From contig JAFLCK010000019.1 of the NCBI GenBank assembly GCA_017303615.1, positions 40,831 through 104,830 on the forward strand: DNA of 64,000 nucleotides. Direction: 5' to 3'. Of this stretch, positions 15,753 through 25,750 are shown piece by piece. The stretch's first letter is position 1. Each line of letters begins with the position of its first letter. The notes under the pieces are model-generated. The model did no database searches. It had not been told where the DNA came from and saw only the letters and a list, made by a program, of their open reading frames with translations. This DNA is from Obscuribacter phosphatis_A (GTDB lineage: Bacteria; Cyanobacteriota; Vampirovibrionia; Obscuribacterales; Obscuribacteraceae). The translations under genes were made by a program, and so were the position numbers.

Positions 15753-16747
15753 GGCTCAGAAAGTTTGACGACATGCATTTGCATCTGCGCCAAGGCGAAA
15801 TGCTGAAGCTGGTTTTGCCTTATACCCTCAGTCAATGTGCTAGAGCGCTGGTCATGCCCAATACCAGTCCAGCCGTCCTAACTGCTTCAGATCTTACTAA
15901 CTACCGCTCTGAGATTTTGCAGGCTGCCGGTAGCGCCAAGGCTGGTTTTGAGCCGCTCATGACTTTCAAGATAACACCTGCCTGCGACTCGTCCTCTATA
16001 GCTAGCCTAAAGAGCGCCGGTGCCATTGCCGGTAAACTTTACCCTGATGGCGTCACCACTAATTCAGAAGGGGGCGTGCGCGACTTTAGAGCGCTCTTTC
16101 CTGTTTATGAAGCTATGCAAGAAGCCGGTTTGGTATTGTGTTTGCATGGTGAATTACCCGGTGCCTTTTCGCTTGATCGAGAAGAAAAATTCTTAGAAGT
16201 CTTGCAAGAAATTGCAGCTCGCTTTACTCGTCTCAAGATAGTGCTGGAGCATGTCACTACAGCCGCTGCCGTTGCCTGTGTTTCCGCTCTGCCCGCCAAT
16301 GTGGCTGCCACCATTACCCTGCATCATTTGTATATTACTTTAGATGACTTGCTTGGCGACAAGCTCAATCCGCATAACTTTTGTAAGCCTGTCGCCAAGC
16401 GTCCGGAGGACCGGGAGGCACTCATCAAGGCTGCCACCTCTGGTAGTGCTAAGTTTTTCTTCGGCTCCGATAGTGCTCCTCATAGCATAGAGGCGAAAGA
16501 GTGTGCTTGTGGCGCCGCTGGAGTCTATAGTGCTCCAGTCTTGGCTCCCTTGCTAAAACAATTGTTTGATGATGCGGGTTCAGATCAGTTGGAAAATTTT
16601 GTTAGTCGTTTTGGTGCTGACTTCTATGGCTTACCCGTAAATCAGGATTTTATCGAGCTTAAAGAAGAAGAATGGCTTGTACCGGAGGTATTGGATGGTA
16701 TCAAACCCTTTATGGCTGGTAGTCGGCTTAGGTGGCGCCTTGTCTAG
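15749..16747 (+). CDS. pyrC: Dihydroorotase, class II (PyrC type)
   Basis: PyrC cyclises N-carbamoyl-aspartate to dihydroorotate, the third step of de novo pyrimidine synthesis. The 332 residues match the class II enzyme in length. Metal ligands are visible: HLH at 10-12, the carboxylated Lys96 in GKLYPDGVTTNSEGG, the His residues in CLHGE and VLEHVTT, and the catalytic Asp in GSDSAPH. Its ATG overlaps the stop of the kinase-like gene by four bases, so translation is probably coupled. No other pyrimidine gene is nearby. Confidence 0.96.
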   Translation: MRLRKFDDMHLHLRQGEMLKLVLPYTLSQCARALVMPNTSPAVLTASDLTNYRSEILQAAGSAKAGFEPLMTFKITPACDSSSIASLKSAGAIAGKLYPDGVTTNSEGGVRDFRALFPVYEAMQEAGLVLCLHGELPGAFSLDREEKFLEVLQEIAARFTRLKIVLEHVTTAAAVACVSALPANVAATITLHHLYITLDDLLGDKLNPHNFCKPVAKRPEDREALIKAATSGSAKFFFGSDSAPHSIEAKECACGAAGVYSAPVLAPLLKQLFDDAGSDQLENFVSRFGADFYGLPVNQDFIELKEEEWLVPEVLDGIKPFMAGSRLRWRLV

Positions 16748-17681
16748 ACTTTTCATGGTGGGGGCTGGTTTTGTTTTATTAACAGCCTGTGCAAATCAAA
16801 TTGCTTATGCCGCTCCGGCAAAGAGTCTGGAGAAAAGTCTAAACTCAAGCATTCTCGCTGAGAAATCAGCGAATAGTTTGTCGAGAGGTCTTATCAAAAG
16901 GGGCGCTCTTGATCTGGATGGTTTGAGCAATTTTTCATCAGCTTGGGAAAAGTCTAGAGCTCTCAAAAAGACGATGAAGATTCCAGCTGAGGAGAAGCTC
17001 AAGGAGCGCTTTTCGCAAGCCGCTCTTTTGCTTTCTGCTCCCGAGAAGTCGGACGGCTATAAGGCGAGGGCCTCTATTTTGTTTGAACTGAGTGAGTATG
17101 AAGCGGCGGCCGAAAGCTTTGAAGAAGCAGCGCTCTACAGTCTCAATGACAAGAGTCTGCCGCTCTGGCAGGGGCTCTCGCTGCATCTGGCCGGCGACGA
17201 TGACGCAGCCCTTTGGTTGGCTCATGTGGCGTTGATGCAAGACGAAAAGAATGCCGATGCCCATCGGCTCAAGGCGGTCTGTCTTTCTTCGCGCGACTTC
17301 CGTCGATCTCTCAATGAAATGGAGCGCGCCCTCGCCCTAGCTCCCGGCAATGCTTCTTTCCATGCCAGTAAGGCGCGCATTCTCATTGAAAATAAGCAGT
17401 ACAAAGAGGCTTTGGTCTCGGCTAAGAAGTCCCTTGAATTAGATAAGAGCCTGCTTGCCGGCTATATCTTTGCCGCCGATGCTCTGCGCCGTGCTGGGCA
17501 TCTCAAAGAGGCTCTCGGTTATCTAGACCAGGCTCTGGTTGTTTGTCCTTATGCTCCGTCCACTTATCGTTTACGTGCCCAGATTTATCGGGCCATGGGT
17601 GATGATGATGCGGCGGCACAAGACATGGCTTTGCAAAGTCTCTGTCAAGACGAAATTAGAAAACAGGCGGAGGTGAACTGA
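16695..17681 (+). CDS. TPR-repeat lipoprotein
   Basis: The start chosen is the ATG at 16695, which has GGAGGT five bases upstream and overlaps the end of pyrC in another frame. It gives a signal sequence ending in the lipobox LLTAC, so Cys32 would be lipidated. After a low-complexity linker come about five TPR units (for example ALVSAKKSLELDKSLLAGYIFAADALRRAGH and ALGYLDQALVVCPYAP). It is probably an envelope-anchored protein-interaction scaffold; no enzymatic motif is seen. It is followed after two bases by the beta-propeller gene. Confidence 0.8.
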   Translation: MVSNPLWLVVGLGGALSRLFMVGAGFVLLTACANQIAYAAPAKSLEKSLNSSILAEKSANSLSRGLIKRGALDLDGLSNFSSAWEKSRALKKTMKIPAEEKLKERFSQAALLLSAPEKSDGYKARASILFELSEYEAAAESFEEAALYSLNDKSLPLWQGLSLHLAGDDDAALWLAHVALMQDEKNADAHRLKAVCLSSRDFRRSLNEMERALALAPGNASFHASKARILIENKQYKEALVSAKKSLELDKSLLAGYIFAADALRRAGHLKEALGYLDQALVVCPYAPSTYRLRAQIYRAMGDDDAAAQDMALQSLCQDEIRKQAEVN

Positions 17682-17683
17682 TC

Positions 17684-18928
17684 TTGCCTACTTATGCAAA
17701 GAGAATTTTTCTCTTACTTTTGTCTTTTGCTTGGGCGGGCCTGCCCGGGCAGGCGGTTTCGCTGCCTGATGAAGTCGATAGAGCAGAGGAGAAGCTGGAG
17801 CTTTTAGAGGAAGGTTCGCTTGAGCGGACTTTCTTGCGAGACATGGATTTCTCCCCGGACGATAAGATATTGGCGGTTTCTTATGCCAATCGTCCGCCTG
17901 CCCAAGTGGCGGTCGCCTCTGGGCGTATTTTGAATGTACTGGGCTATTCCCCCGATGAAGAGCTGAAGCGGCGCGAACTCAGTCGCCGGCTTCGCCAAGA
18001 CCCAACCATCGCCGGCGCTGAGCGGGTCGGGCACGGAGGTTTTTCTTTGGCCAGCAATAGCCTGCTGCGCCGAGTTAACGATATAAATGCCATTACTTAT
18101 TCGCCCGACGGCAAGCAAGTGGCCGGCGCCGGTGCCGGTGTGCTCAAGCTTTATGATGCTCAGAGCGGGCGAGAAGAGCAAGTGATTTCGATTACTGAGA
18201 CGGCTGCTCTCACCCATGCTCAAGATCCTCAGTACTTTGTCTCGATGGTGGCTAGTATGGGGGGCTCCGGGCTTTTAGGCGGTTCCTGGGGTGTCGGCTC
18301 ATCTTCGGTCGAGTATTCTCAAGATGGAAAATTGGTGGCTGTGTGCCAACCTTATGGTTGTTCGGTGCGCAGCAGCAAGGACGGTAAAGAAGTCTATGGT
18401 TTCCACCATTCCGATCGCATGGGCGGGCGTTATTTCGCCCGTTTCAGCCCCGAGGGCAAAGAACTGGCCGTGGTCTGTCAAACAACCGGTATGGAGAGAT
18501 CGGCTTGCCGTCTTGATATTCTCGATGCGCAGAGCGGTAAGATTTTGCGCACCTATCAGAAGCGCTGGCCATACGGCGATTTGCGCTGGTCTCAAGACGG
18601 TAAGAGATTGGCTTTCTTTACAGTGGAAGGCAAGTTGGTCGAGCTGGACAGTGCCGACTTTAGAGAGCTGGCTGTATTGCCGGGTGGCGATAGGTTGTCT
18701 TTCAGTCCGGATGGGCGGTATTTAGTTGTCAGTGATAGAGAAGAAGGGGCGCGCATCATGGAAGTCATGAGTGGCAAGATTGTGAAGCGTTTCTATCAAG
18801 ATTTTCCTGATGCCGTTCGAGGCATTAGGGCGAGGCCGGTTGCCTGGTCGCATAACGGTAAGACCATAGCAGTCGGCGGTGAAGAGTATATGGTTTATTT
18901 TTGGGACGTCGGCGCGCTCAAGCAATAG
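17684..18928 (+). CDS. Secreted WD40-like beta-propeller protein
   Basis: The 414-residue protein has an N-terminal signal peptide (KRIFLLLLSFAWAGLPGQA). Repeated strands of the type xxFSPDGKxLAV follow: DMDFSPDDKILAVSY, ITYSPDGKQVAGA, VEYSQDGKLVAV, ARFSPEGKELAV, LRWSQDGKRLAFF, LSFSPDGRYLVVSD and VAWSHNGKTIAVGG. These fit a seven-bladed propeller of the WD40/YncE kind, probably periplasmic and acting in protein interaction. The start is TTG with GGAGGTG upstream. It is the last gene of the long plus-strand run before the tRNA. Confidence 0.85.
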   Translation: MPTYAKRIFLLLLSFAWAGLPGQAVSLPDEVDRAEEKLELLEEGSLERTFLRDMDFSPDDKILAVSYANRPPAQVAVASGRILNVLGYSPDEELKRRELSRRLRQDPTIAGAERVGHGGFSLASNSLLRRVNDINAITYSPDGKQVAGAGAGVLKLYDAQSGREEQVISITETAALTHAQDPQYFVSMVASMGGSGLLGGSWGVGSSSVEYSQDGKLVAVCQPYGCSVRSSKDGKEVYGFHHSDRMGGRYFARFSPEGKELAVVCQTTGMERSACRLDILDAQSGKILRTYQKRWPYGDLRWSQDGKRLAFFTVEGKLVELDSADFRELAVLPGGDRLSFSPDGRYLVVSDREEGARIMEVMSGKIVKRFYQDFPDAVRGIRARPVAWSHNGKTIAVGGEEYMVYFWDVGALKQ

Positions 18929-18930
18929 AG

Positions 18931-18936
18931 TATAAT
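18931..18936 (+). promoter_or_regulatory. Candidate -10 box of the tRNA-Arg gene
   Basis: A consensus TATAAT lies 22 bases before the mature tRNA 5' end, which suits a short 5' leader. No convincing -35 hexamer is seen at 16-18 bases upstream, where the sequence is coding. Confidence 0.4.
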
Positions 18937-18958
18937 AAGCGTGCAGCATCAGACTTGT

Positions 18959-19032
<74 letters not shown>

Positions 19033-19055
19033 AGTTTTATTTGACCTGTTTTGCT

Positions 19056-19083
19056 CTTAACCGTCTTGTTCTTAACCGTCTTG
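19056..19083 (+). repeat. Two direct 13-bp repeats before addB
   Basis: CTTAACCGTCTTG occurs twice with a 15-base period, between the tRNA and the addB ATG. Such a short tandem duplication could move or duplicate promoter elements, but no promoter is clear. Confidence 0.7.
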
Positions 19084-19090
19084 CCTTTAA

Positions 19091-22000
19091 ATGTTCGAAA
19101 GAAGCGTCGAGCTCATCACCGGCCCCTATAGATCTGGCAAGACCATGTGGTTACTGGAGGAGCTGGTGCGGCACAGCCGCGAGCAGCCATTGGCGACAAG
19201 ACCGGTTTTGCTAACCGTTCCCTCCCACCGCTATAAGGGGCTCTTGGAAAAGCAGCTTGCCCAGATCTTGCGCCGAAGCGGTGCTCCAGGGCTTTGTGCC
19301 GTCAAGATACTGCCATTCTACGACCTCTGCCATTTGATATTGCGGCAGGCCGGCGTTAACTTTCATCTTCTTGCTGATGGTTTGAGACCGGCTGTCTTGC
19401 TCAAGGCAATCAAGCAAGTGGAAAGTATGGGAAAGCTCAATACTTTTGCCTCCATTGCTAATTTTGCCGGTACCCATGCGCAAATGTTGGAGTTGATAGA
19501 TGAGCTGATGCGTGCCGCCCTCTCGCCCCGAGAGGTGGCCGCCACTTTGTCTCGGGCGGCTTCTTCCGAATCGCGCTATCAAGAGTTGGCGGCAATTTAT
19601 CAAGCCTACTGGGACGAACTCGAGAAACTCAATGTTTATGACGAGCGCAAGTTGGCCTTCAAGGTGCGTGAAATTTTGCCGCAGTGGGCTAAAGCGGCAT
19701 CGCCTCCGGCTTTGCTTGCCGTAGACGGTTTTGACCGCCTCAGCCCCTTGCAACTTTCGGTGCTTTCATCTTTGGCTCGGCATTGCGAGCGCACTCTGAT
19801 TACTTTCGACTATGTTTCGCAAGGGCCAAAACTTGATGAGTATACCTGGAAGCAGAAGAGTATAAACGGCTTACTTGCTTTTGCAGAGGGCGGTCTGACC
19901 CTCAAGGAAACGCAGTTTGAGCAGTCAGTGCCCGAGGTGAAGAGCGAGCTTATATCAACTCTTGATAGACAGTTGGAAATGGAAGAAGTAGCCAGGCAAG
20001 TCAAGACTTGCCTTGTGCAGGGCGTCGAACCTTCTGAGATTGTCGTGGTCACCCGCTCTTTGCAGAGTTATTTACCGGCAGTCAAGCTCGCTTTTGAAAG
20101 AGCTGCTATTCCATATTTTCCAGATGAAGCCATACCGATTGCCACCTTGCCCCTGATCAAGTATGTGAGGCGACTGCTCTTTCTGCCCCTTTCTAAGTTT
20201 AAGCGGGTGGAAGTTATTCGTTCTTTGCGCAGTGCATTCAGCAATCATGAATGGCTCGGCCTAGATAAAGAAGCGGTGGATAGATTAGACCGGTTATCGC
20301 TGGATTCGGTGGTGGTGGAAGAGAGCGATTGGCTTGAATTTATCAAGCAGCCAGGCTTGACTGCCGAGTCGCAAGCCCTGCAGCGTTTCTTTACTCTTTT
20401 GCAAGGCGAAGTTGTGCAGAAAGCAGCAAGCCTAAGTTCTCATGTCGCTCATGTCGAAGATGTTATCGATGCCCTTCTGCGCTTGCCCTCCGATGATGAA
20501 TATTCCAACCCTGTCATTGCCTGGGAAGAGCATCAGGGCCTGGTCGAACTGCGTAAAGTGCTGGCCGACCTGATTAGAGAAGAAGAGCTCTTACTAGAGT
20601 CATACGGCAGTGAGCTTTATACTTATAAGCAGTTCTTTACTAGATTGGAACAAGCTTTCGAGAATTCAAACTTTAGGCGACGGGCCGGCGGCGATAAATT
20701 TGTCACTGTCTGCGGTGCCGATCTGGTTGCCAATCGCCGCTTTCGTGTGGTCATTATTGCTGGTTTGGTAGAGGGTGATTTTCCCCGTCGCCTCGAGCGC
20801 CCTGGTTTGCTCAGCCGCGATGAAGTGCGCAAGTGGGGCTCACTGGGAATCGATATCGAAAATCCTAGGCAACATGATTCTTTCGAATTTTCACTCTACC
20901 GCTCTTTGCTTGAAAGGGCCGTAGATAAAGTGTTGCTCTCTTATCCCCATTTCGAATCATCTAATGAAGAATTGGTGCCATCCTTTTTTCTGGTTGGATC
21001 TTCCGAGCAGTCTAAGGCTTTGCCCGAATGTCTGCCGCCCCGTCTGGCTGCCTTGCAAAGACCGGTTTCGGTAGAAGAACTAGCCATGGCTAGGCTTTGG
21101 TACAAAGGTGCCGGTTCTGTCTCTGATTATTTGCAAAAGACTTTGGAGACTAATTTACCCCAAGATTATGCAGAAGAAGCCGAGCGTCTGCTCAGGCGCT
21201 TGCAGGAACCTTTGGCGATAGTGGAAGCGCGCACCAGTTCAGAGAGTCGGGGGAGCAATCGCAAACTTGCTTGTGGCGATTTTTCCGACCTGGTTGCCCT
21301 GGGCTTGTTAAAGATAGATATGCCTGGCGCCTGGAGCCCTAGCGCCTTATCCACTTATGGACGCTGTCCCTTTCAGTACTGGGTTTCTTATGTACTTAAG
21401 CAGGAAGAGTTGGAGGAGCCGACCGCCGGTCTTGATATTAGATTGAAAGGCGAGGTCTATCACAAAGCCCTGGAATTATTTTATGCAGGGCTCAAGGAGC
21501 GCGGTCTAAGACTTAACAGTGCTGAACAGACTTTTCTTTTCTCTTTCTTTGAAGAATGTATTGCCGCCGCTCTCAACTGGGTGCAGACTGAACGTAAGGT
21601 CAAGCTCGATGAGTTTTGGGAATTTGAGCGCAAAGATATAGCCTTTAGATTGAGGCGTTTTTTGAAGGAAGAAATGAACTCTGCCATCAAAGATAATACC
21701 GGCTTCGAGCCAGTTTTCTTTGAGCGTCCTTTCGGCGGCGAAATAATTGATGCCGCTTTAGGCAACCGCTCGGCCGAAGTTATCTTGCAGCGCCCGGAAA
21801 CCTTGGCGCCGGGGTCCGTGAAGGAATTGCGTCTAAGAGGACGAATCGACCGAATCGATGCCGATGGTCAAGGACGCTTGCGTGTTGTCGACTATAAATC
21901 TGGTTCCAGCCCCATCAGAAACGATGACATATTAGCCGGACGTGAATTGCAGATGCCAATTTATAGTTTTGCCGCCTCTTGCGACCGCGAACTCGTCTCT

Positions 22001-22240
22001 TATGGAAAAGTAACTGCCGGACTCTATCTTAGTATCTCTAAAGGAGCCGGAATCGGCAAAGTTGATTTTGAAGATAAAGAAGTCGATCTCTTGCAAGTGA
22101 GCCGCGAAACAATTTTTGATTTTGTTGAGAAAATCGCCAAAGGGCAGTTTCCGGTAGCGCCCAGCAAGCGCGAAGTTTGCCAAAAATGCGATCACTCTGC
22201 TGTTTGCCGCATAGCCGAGTTTGGCGCTGAGGAGGACTGA
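19091..22240 (+). CDS. addB: AddB-type helicase-nuclease subunit
   Basis: AddB partners AddA in end resection and recombinational repair of double-strand breaks, the counterpart of RecBCD. The 1,049-residue protein starts with Walker A ITGPYRSGKT (9-18). The C-terminal PD-(D/E)XK nuclease domain shows GRIDRIDADGQGRLRVVDYKSG. The 4Fe-4S-binding cysteines typical of AddB are present: Cys759 (YGRCPFQYW) and the distal Cys1030-x2-Cys1033-x5-Cys1039. Its stop overlaps the addA start. The ribosome-binding site is weak. Sequence is divergent, as is usual for AddB. Confidence 0.9.
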   Translation: MFERSVELITGPYRSGKTMWLLEELVRHSREQPLATRPVLLTVPSHRYKGLLEKQLAQILRRSGAPGLCAVKILPFYDLCHLILRQAGVNFHLLADGLRPAVLLKAIKQVESMGKLNTFASIANFAGTHAQMLELIDELMRAALSPREVAATLSRAASSESRYQELAAIYQAYWDELEKLNVYDERKLAFKVREILPQWAKAASPPALLAVDGFDRLSPLQLSVLSSLARHCERTLITFDYVSQGPKLDEYTWKQKSINGLLAFAEGGLTLKETQFEQSVPEVKSELISTLDRQLEMEEVARQVKTCLVQGVEPSEIVVVTRSLQSYLPAVKLAFERAAIPYFPDEAIPIATLPLIKYVRRLLFLPLSKFKRVEVIRSLRSAFSNHEWLGLDKEAVDRLDRLSLDSVVVEESDWLEFIKQPGLTAESQALQRFFTLLQGEVVQKAASLSSHVAHVEDVIDALLRLPSDDEYSNPVIAWEEHQGLVELRKVLADLIREEELLLESYGSELYTYKQFFTRLEQAFENSNFRRRAGGDKFVTVCGADLVANRRFRVVIIAGLVEGDFPRRLERPGLLSRDEVRKWGSLGIDIENPRQHDSFEFSLYRSLLERAVDKVLLSYPHFESSNEELVPSFFLVGSSEQSKALPECLPPRLAALQRPVSVEELAMARLWYKGAGSVSDYLQKTLETNLPQDYAEEAERLLRRLQEPLAIVEARTSSESRGSNRKLACGDFSDLVALGLLKIDMPGAWSPSALSTYGRCPFQYWVSYVLKQEELEEPTAGLDIRLKGEVYHKALELFYAGLKERGLRLNSAEQTFLFSFFEECIAAALNWVQTERKVKLDEFWEFERKDIAFRLRRFLKEEMNSAIKDNTGFEPVFFERPFGGEIIDAALGNRSAEVILQRPETLAPGSVKELRLRGRIDRIDADGQGRLRVVDYKSGSSPIRNDDILAGRELQMPIYSFAASCDRELVSYGKVTAGLYLSISKGAGIGKVDFEDKEVDLLQVSRETIFDFVEKIAKGQFPVAPSKREVCQKCDHSAVCRIAEFGAEED

Positions 22241-25200
22241 TGCTTACCCAAGAGCAGGAACTGGCGGTAAAGAGTGTCGGGCAGAATGTTCTGGTGGCTG
22301 CCGGCGCCGGCTCTGGCAAGACCCATGTGCTGGTGGAGCGCTATGTGGAGATTTTGCGCAATAACCCTGAAACCGGTTTGTCTAATATCATCGCCGTAAC
22401 CTTTACCCGCAAGGCAGCCGCTGAAATGCGTTCGCGTCTAAAGAGTAAGTTCTTGCAACTTTCGTTAGATGCTGGTGAGAAGGCGCAAGGTCTTGATAGA
22501 CGATGGCATGAAGCTATGTTGGAAGTGGATGGGGCTAAGATTGGCACCATTCACTCACTATGTGAGTCTATCCTCAAGTTGTTTTCAGCTGATTGCGGTA
22601 TCGACCCGCAGTTTTCCATGCTTGATGAATTGACTACCAAAGAGCTTCTCTCTCAAGCTATTGAGGGCGCCATAAGAGATATCGTGCTCAGTCAGTCAGA
22701 AGTGGGAGAGTCTGCCGAGGCTCAGACATCTTCTCATCAGCACGAGCTTTTTGTTTTGAATGTGCTTGACTTTGATAAGCTGAAAAGTTTGCTTGAGTCG
22801 ATGTTGCGCAGTTCGATGCAGATTAATGAAACCCTGGCGATAGTCGATAGAGCCTATTTGCTGACCGGCAAGATTGCCCTTGAATCTTTGCGAGACTTCG
22901 CCAGTCGCCTCTTGGATGAGGTAAAGCGCCAGCGCCTGAGAGAGCTTTTGCAAAGTGAGAAGTTGAAGAGACTCTTGCAAGAGGCGGCAAGCAATGCTAT
23001 CGCTAAAGACAGCGATGCGATGGAACAAAATCGGCGTCTTGTTCTGAGCTGTTTTGCCGACGCCTCTAAACGGCTCACCCCTTCAGCCAGTGGTTTGGCT
23101 GTGTCTAGCCAAGAAATTGATCAGTGCTGGCGTTTAATCGGCGAAGCTGCCTCTATAAATATGCGTGGCGGTGGCAGAGGCGATGATGTTAAGGCTGTCA
23201 AAGAAATCTTGAAAGAGCTCAAGGCTCTTTGCCAAGACTTTATTGAAAAATTCGAGCCTAGCTTCAATACTTTCGATGAAGAGGGTTTTGAGGGTATCCT
23301 CGGTATAGTCAGTCTCTACCGTATGGCTCTAGAGCGCTATCAAAGTGCCAAAGCCGAGTTGAACTCGGTCGACTATAATGACCTGATTGCAATGACAATA
23401 GAGGCTCTCTCTGCCCCTCAGTCTCGTGCTCGCGCTTTCTTTGCCGAGCGTTTGCATGCCCTTTTGGTTGATGAGTTTCAAGACACCAACGATTTGCAGG
23501 CTCGCTTGCTTAGTCTGCTTGCCGGAGATTCCACTCGTATTTTCTTGATCGGCGATGATAAACAGTCGATTTATAAGTTTCAGGGTGCCGATGTCGCCAC
23601 TTTCAATAAATGGCGCGATGCTCTCAGGCAGGGCTTACCGGCATTGAAAGGTGAGAGTCTGGTCACCAAGCTTACTGCATCCTTCCGTTCCCATCCACAT
23701 GTGGTGGGCTTTGTTAATGCTGTCTTTGAAAAGGTCTTTGATTCAGATCCTGCCATTCTTTCTTATGTCGCTTCTTTTGAAGCTTTGAATGCCGCTCGAC
23801 CGCTAGATGAAAGTAATGCCTCTGAGAATCATGTCGATATTGTCCGTTTTGTCGAAGACGAAGAATATCCTGGCGATAAGGCGCAGTTTGAAGCACAGAT
23901 GGTGGCACAATGGATCAAGCATAAAATTGCCAGCGGCTCTGAGATAGAAGAGAAAAGCGGGGCTAGGCGCACTCTCAATTTCGGGGACTTTGCCGTACTG
24001 GTGCAAAGAAACGGTGACTTTCAGCATTTTGAGAAGGTTTTCGCCAGGCACAATATTCCTTTTGTTGTCTTTGGCGGCAGCGGCTTTTTGCGGCGCCAAG
24101 AGGTCCTTGATTTTGAAAATTTGCTGCGCTTTCTCGACAATCCGCAAGAAACCGGTCATGCCTTACTGGCTGTTTTGAGATCGCCTTTTTGTTCGCTTAC
24201 CGATGATCTTATCCATAGCCTAGCTGATGGTACGCGCCAGCCGCTTTGGCAAAAGTTGCTCGCCAAAAGCGAGGAAAGACCAGACCTTTATGGTCAAACC
24301 GTGCGTTTGCTCAAGCGCTTGATTGAGGATGCCGCTCTTTTGCCGCTCGATGAACTTTTGCACAAGATAGTTGCCGACACTGCCTTTGATTTGGCACTCC
24401 TGGCTGCGCCCGACGGCAGGCAGCGTTCACGCAATATCTGGAAACTCTTGCAGATGACTGCCGAATGCGACCACATTAGTGCCGGTGAGTTTGCCGATCG
24501 TTTGGCTAAGATGCGGCAACTGGGTGTGCGCGAGAGTGAAGCTCCGCTCGATGGCGGAGATTCGGTAAAGATAATGACTATACATGCTTCTAAAGGCTTG
24601 GAGTTCCCCGCTGTCGCTTTGCCTTGTCTTTCGGGCGGCAGAGTGGCTCTTTTAGATAAGTGTATTTATCATCCCTACTATGGTATCGCCCTTAATACCG
24701 CACGTGAAGACAAGAACGACAAGCCCGGCTGGTTCAAATTAGCAGCTTTCCTCAATGAAGAAATGGAATGGGAAGAAAAGAAGCGTCTGCTTTATGTGGC
24801 TATGACCCGGGCTCGCGATTATCTTGCCCTCTTTGTGAAAGAGGGTGGGCGCAATGTGAAGAACTATCGCACCATGCTGCAGCCGATTTTGTTCGGAGCT
24901 GATATCCCTCCCGCCCAAGGCTTGCTTGCCGCCTCACTCAACTTTAGAGGACAGGACCAGCCCTTCAATACTTATTTGGCCAATGATTATCTCGGTCAGT
25001 ATGATTGGCGCAGCGGCGAGCTATTCGCCAGCCAAGTGGGCATACAAGATGAGATAAAGTCTCAGGCTATGCTTTTGCCGACAATGAGCAGGACAGCTAA
25101 AGACCCCGAGGTCGACACCCTCGGACTGACTCGCATTACAGCCAGAGGACGGCGTGCCGATATAGCCATTGATGAAGGTTTTGACCGCGAACTGATCTCA

Positions 25201-25689
25201 TCCAATTTCCTTGGTACTTTCTTTCACCAGCTTATGGAAAATTTGCCGGCGAGAACCAGACCCGACGAAGACTTCTTAAGACGTTATGTCAGCGACGTTG
25301 CCTTTGGACAAAGCTTTCATATGGCTCACGGGCCTGTACTGGAGCGTCTTTTACAAGAAGGTCTGAAACTGCTCGATACTTATTATGAAAGCCGTCTTTT
25401 TGAACTGGTGCAGAGCTCACCGCGATTGTTCAAAGAGATGACCTATTTGATTGACAGCTATGGGGAAGAGTACAAGAAGCGGCAACCCGACTTGGTTTTT
25501 GAAGGTGCAGATGGTCTTTGGTATATAGTCGACTATAAGACAGATCATCTAGAGGCTGGACCCGAATTGCAAGCCCGTCGTCATAAAGAGCAGTTGCAAA
25601 GCTATGCCCGAGACCTAGAGGCTCTCACCGGCTTTGTTTTCGCTCCCTATGTTTACTTTGCTCGACCCGGCATTTTGTATCCGGTCTAG
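22240..25689 (+). CDS. addA: AddA-type UvrD-family helicase-nuclease
   Basis: The 1,149-residue protein is a superfamily 1A helicase. It shows Walker A AAGAGSGKT near residue 24, motif Ia TFTRKAAAEMRSRL, the Walker B-region motif VDEFQDTN, DDKQSIYKFQGA and the late motif MTIHASKGLEFPAVALP. RLLYVAMTRARDYLAL precedes a C-terminal PD-(D/E)XK nuclease domain with WYIVDYKTDH. This is the AddA layout rather than RecB with a RecC partner. The ATG shares a base with the addB stop and has GAGGAGG upstream, so the subunits are coupled. With RecA, MutS and XthA in the same window, this stretch is rich in repair functions. Confidence 0.95.
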   Translation: MLTQEQELAVKSVGQNVLVAAGAGSGKTHVLVERYVEILRNNPETGLSNIIAVTFTRKAAAEMRSRLKSKFLQLSLDAGEKAQGLDRRWHEAMLEVDGAKIGTIHSLCESILKLFSADCGIDPQFSMLDELTTKELLSQAIEGAIRDIVLSQSEVGESAEAQTSSHQHELFVLNVLDFDKLKSLLESMLRSSMQINETLAIVDRAYLLTGKIALESLRDFASRLLDEVKRQRLRELLQSEKLKRLLQEAASNAIAKDSDAMEQNRRLVLSCFADASKRLTPSASGLAVSSQEIDQCWRLIGEAASINMRGGGRGDDVKAVKEILKELKALCQDFIEKFEPSFNTFDEEGFEGILGIVSLYRMALERYQSAKAELNSVDYNDLIAMTIEALSAPQSRARAFFAERLHALLVDEFQDTNDLQARLLSLLAGDSTRIFLIGDDKQSIYKFQGADVATFNKWRDALRQGLPALKGESLVTKLTASFRSHPHVVGFVNAVFEKVFDSDPAILSYVASFEALNAARPLDESNASENHVDIVRFVEDEEYPGDKAQFEAQMVAQWIKHKIASGSEIEEKSGARRTLNFGDFAVLVQRNGDFQHFEKVFARHNIPFVVFGGSGFLRRQEVLDFENLLRFLDNPQETGHALLAVLRSPFCSLTDDLIHSLADGTRQPLWQKLLAKSEERPDLYGQTVRLLKRLIEDAALLPLDELLHKIVADTAFDLALLAAPDGRQRSRNIWKLLQMTAECDHISAGEFADRLAKMRQLGVRESEAPLDGGDSVKIMTIHASKGLEFPAVALPCLSGGRVALLDKCIYHPYYGIALNTAREDKNDKPGWFKLAAFLNEEMEWEEKKRLLYVAMTRARDYLALFVKEGGRNVKNYRTMLQPILFGADIPPAQGLLAASLNFRGQDQPFNTYLANDYLGQYDWRSGELFASQVGIQDEIKSQAMLLPTMSRTAKDPEVDTLGLTRITARGRRADIAIDEGFDRELISSNFLGTFFHQLMENLPARTRPDEDFLRRYVSDVAFGQSFHMAHGPVLERLLQEGLKLLDTYYESRLFELVQSSPRLFKEMTYLIDSYGEEYKKRQPDLVFEGADGLWYIVDYKTDHLEAGPELQARRHKEQLQSYARDLEALTGFVFAPYVYFARPGILYPV

Positions 25690-25750
25690 AATTTTTTTGT
25701 CTGAAATTCTTGCTCTGGCTTATTTGGGTCTAGTTTATTTTTGCTCTGAT

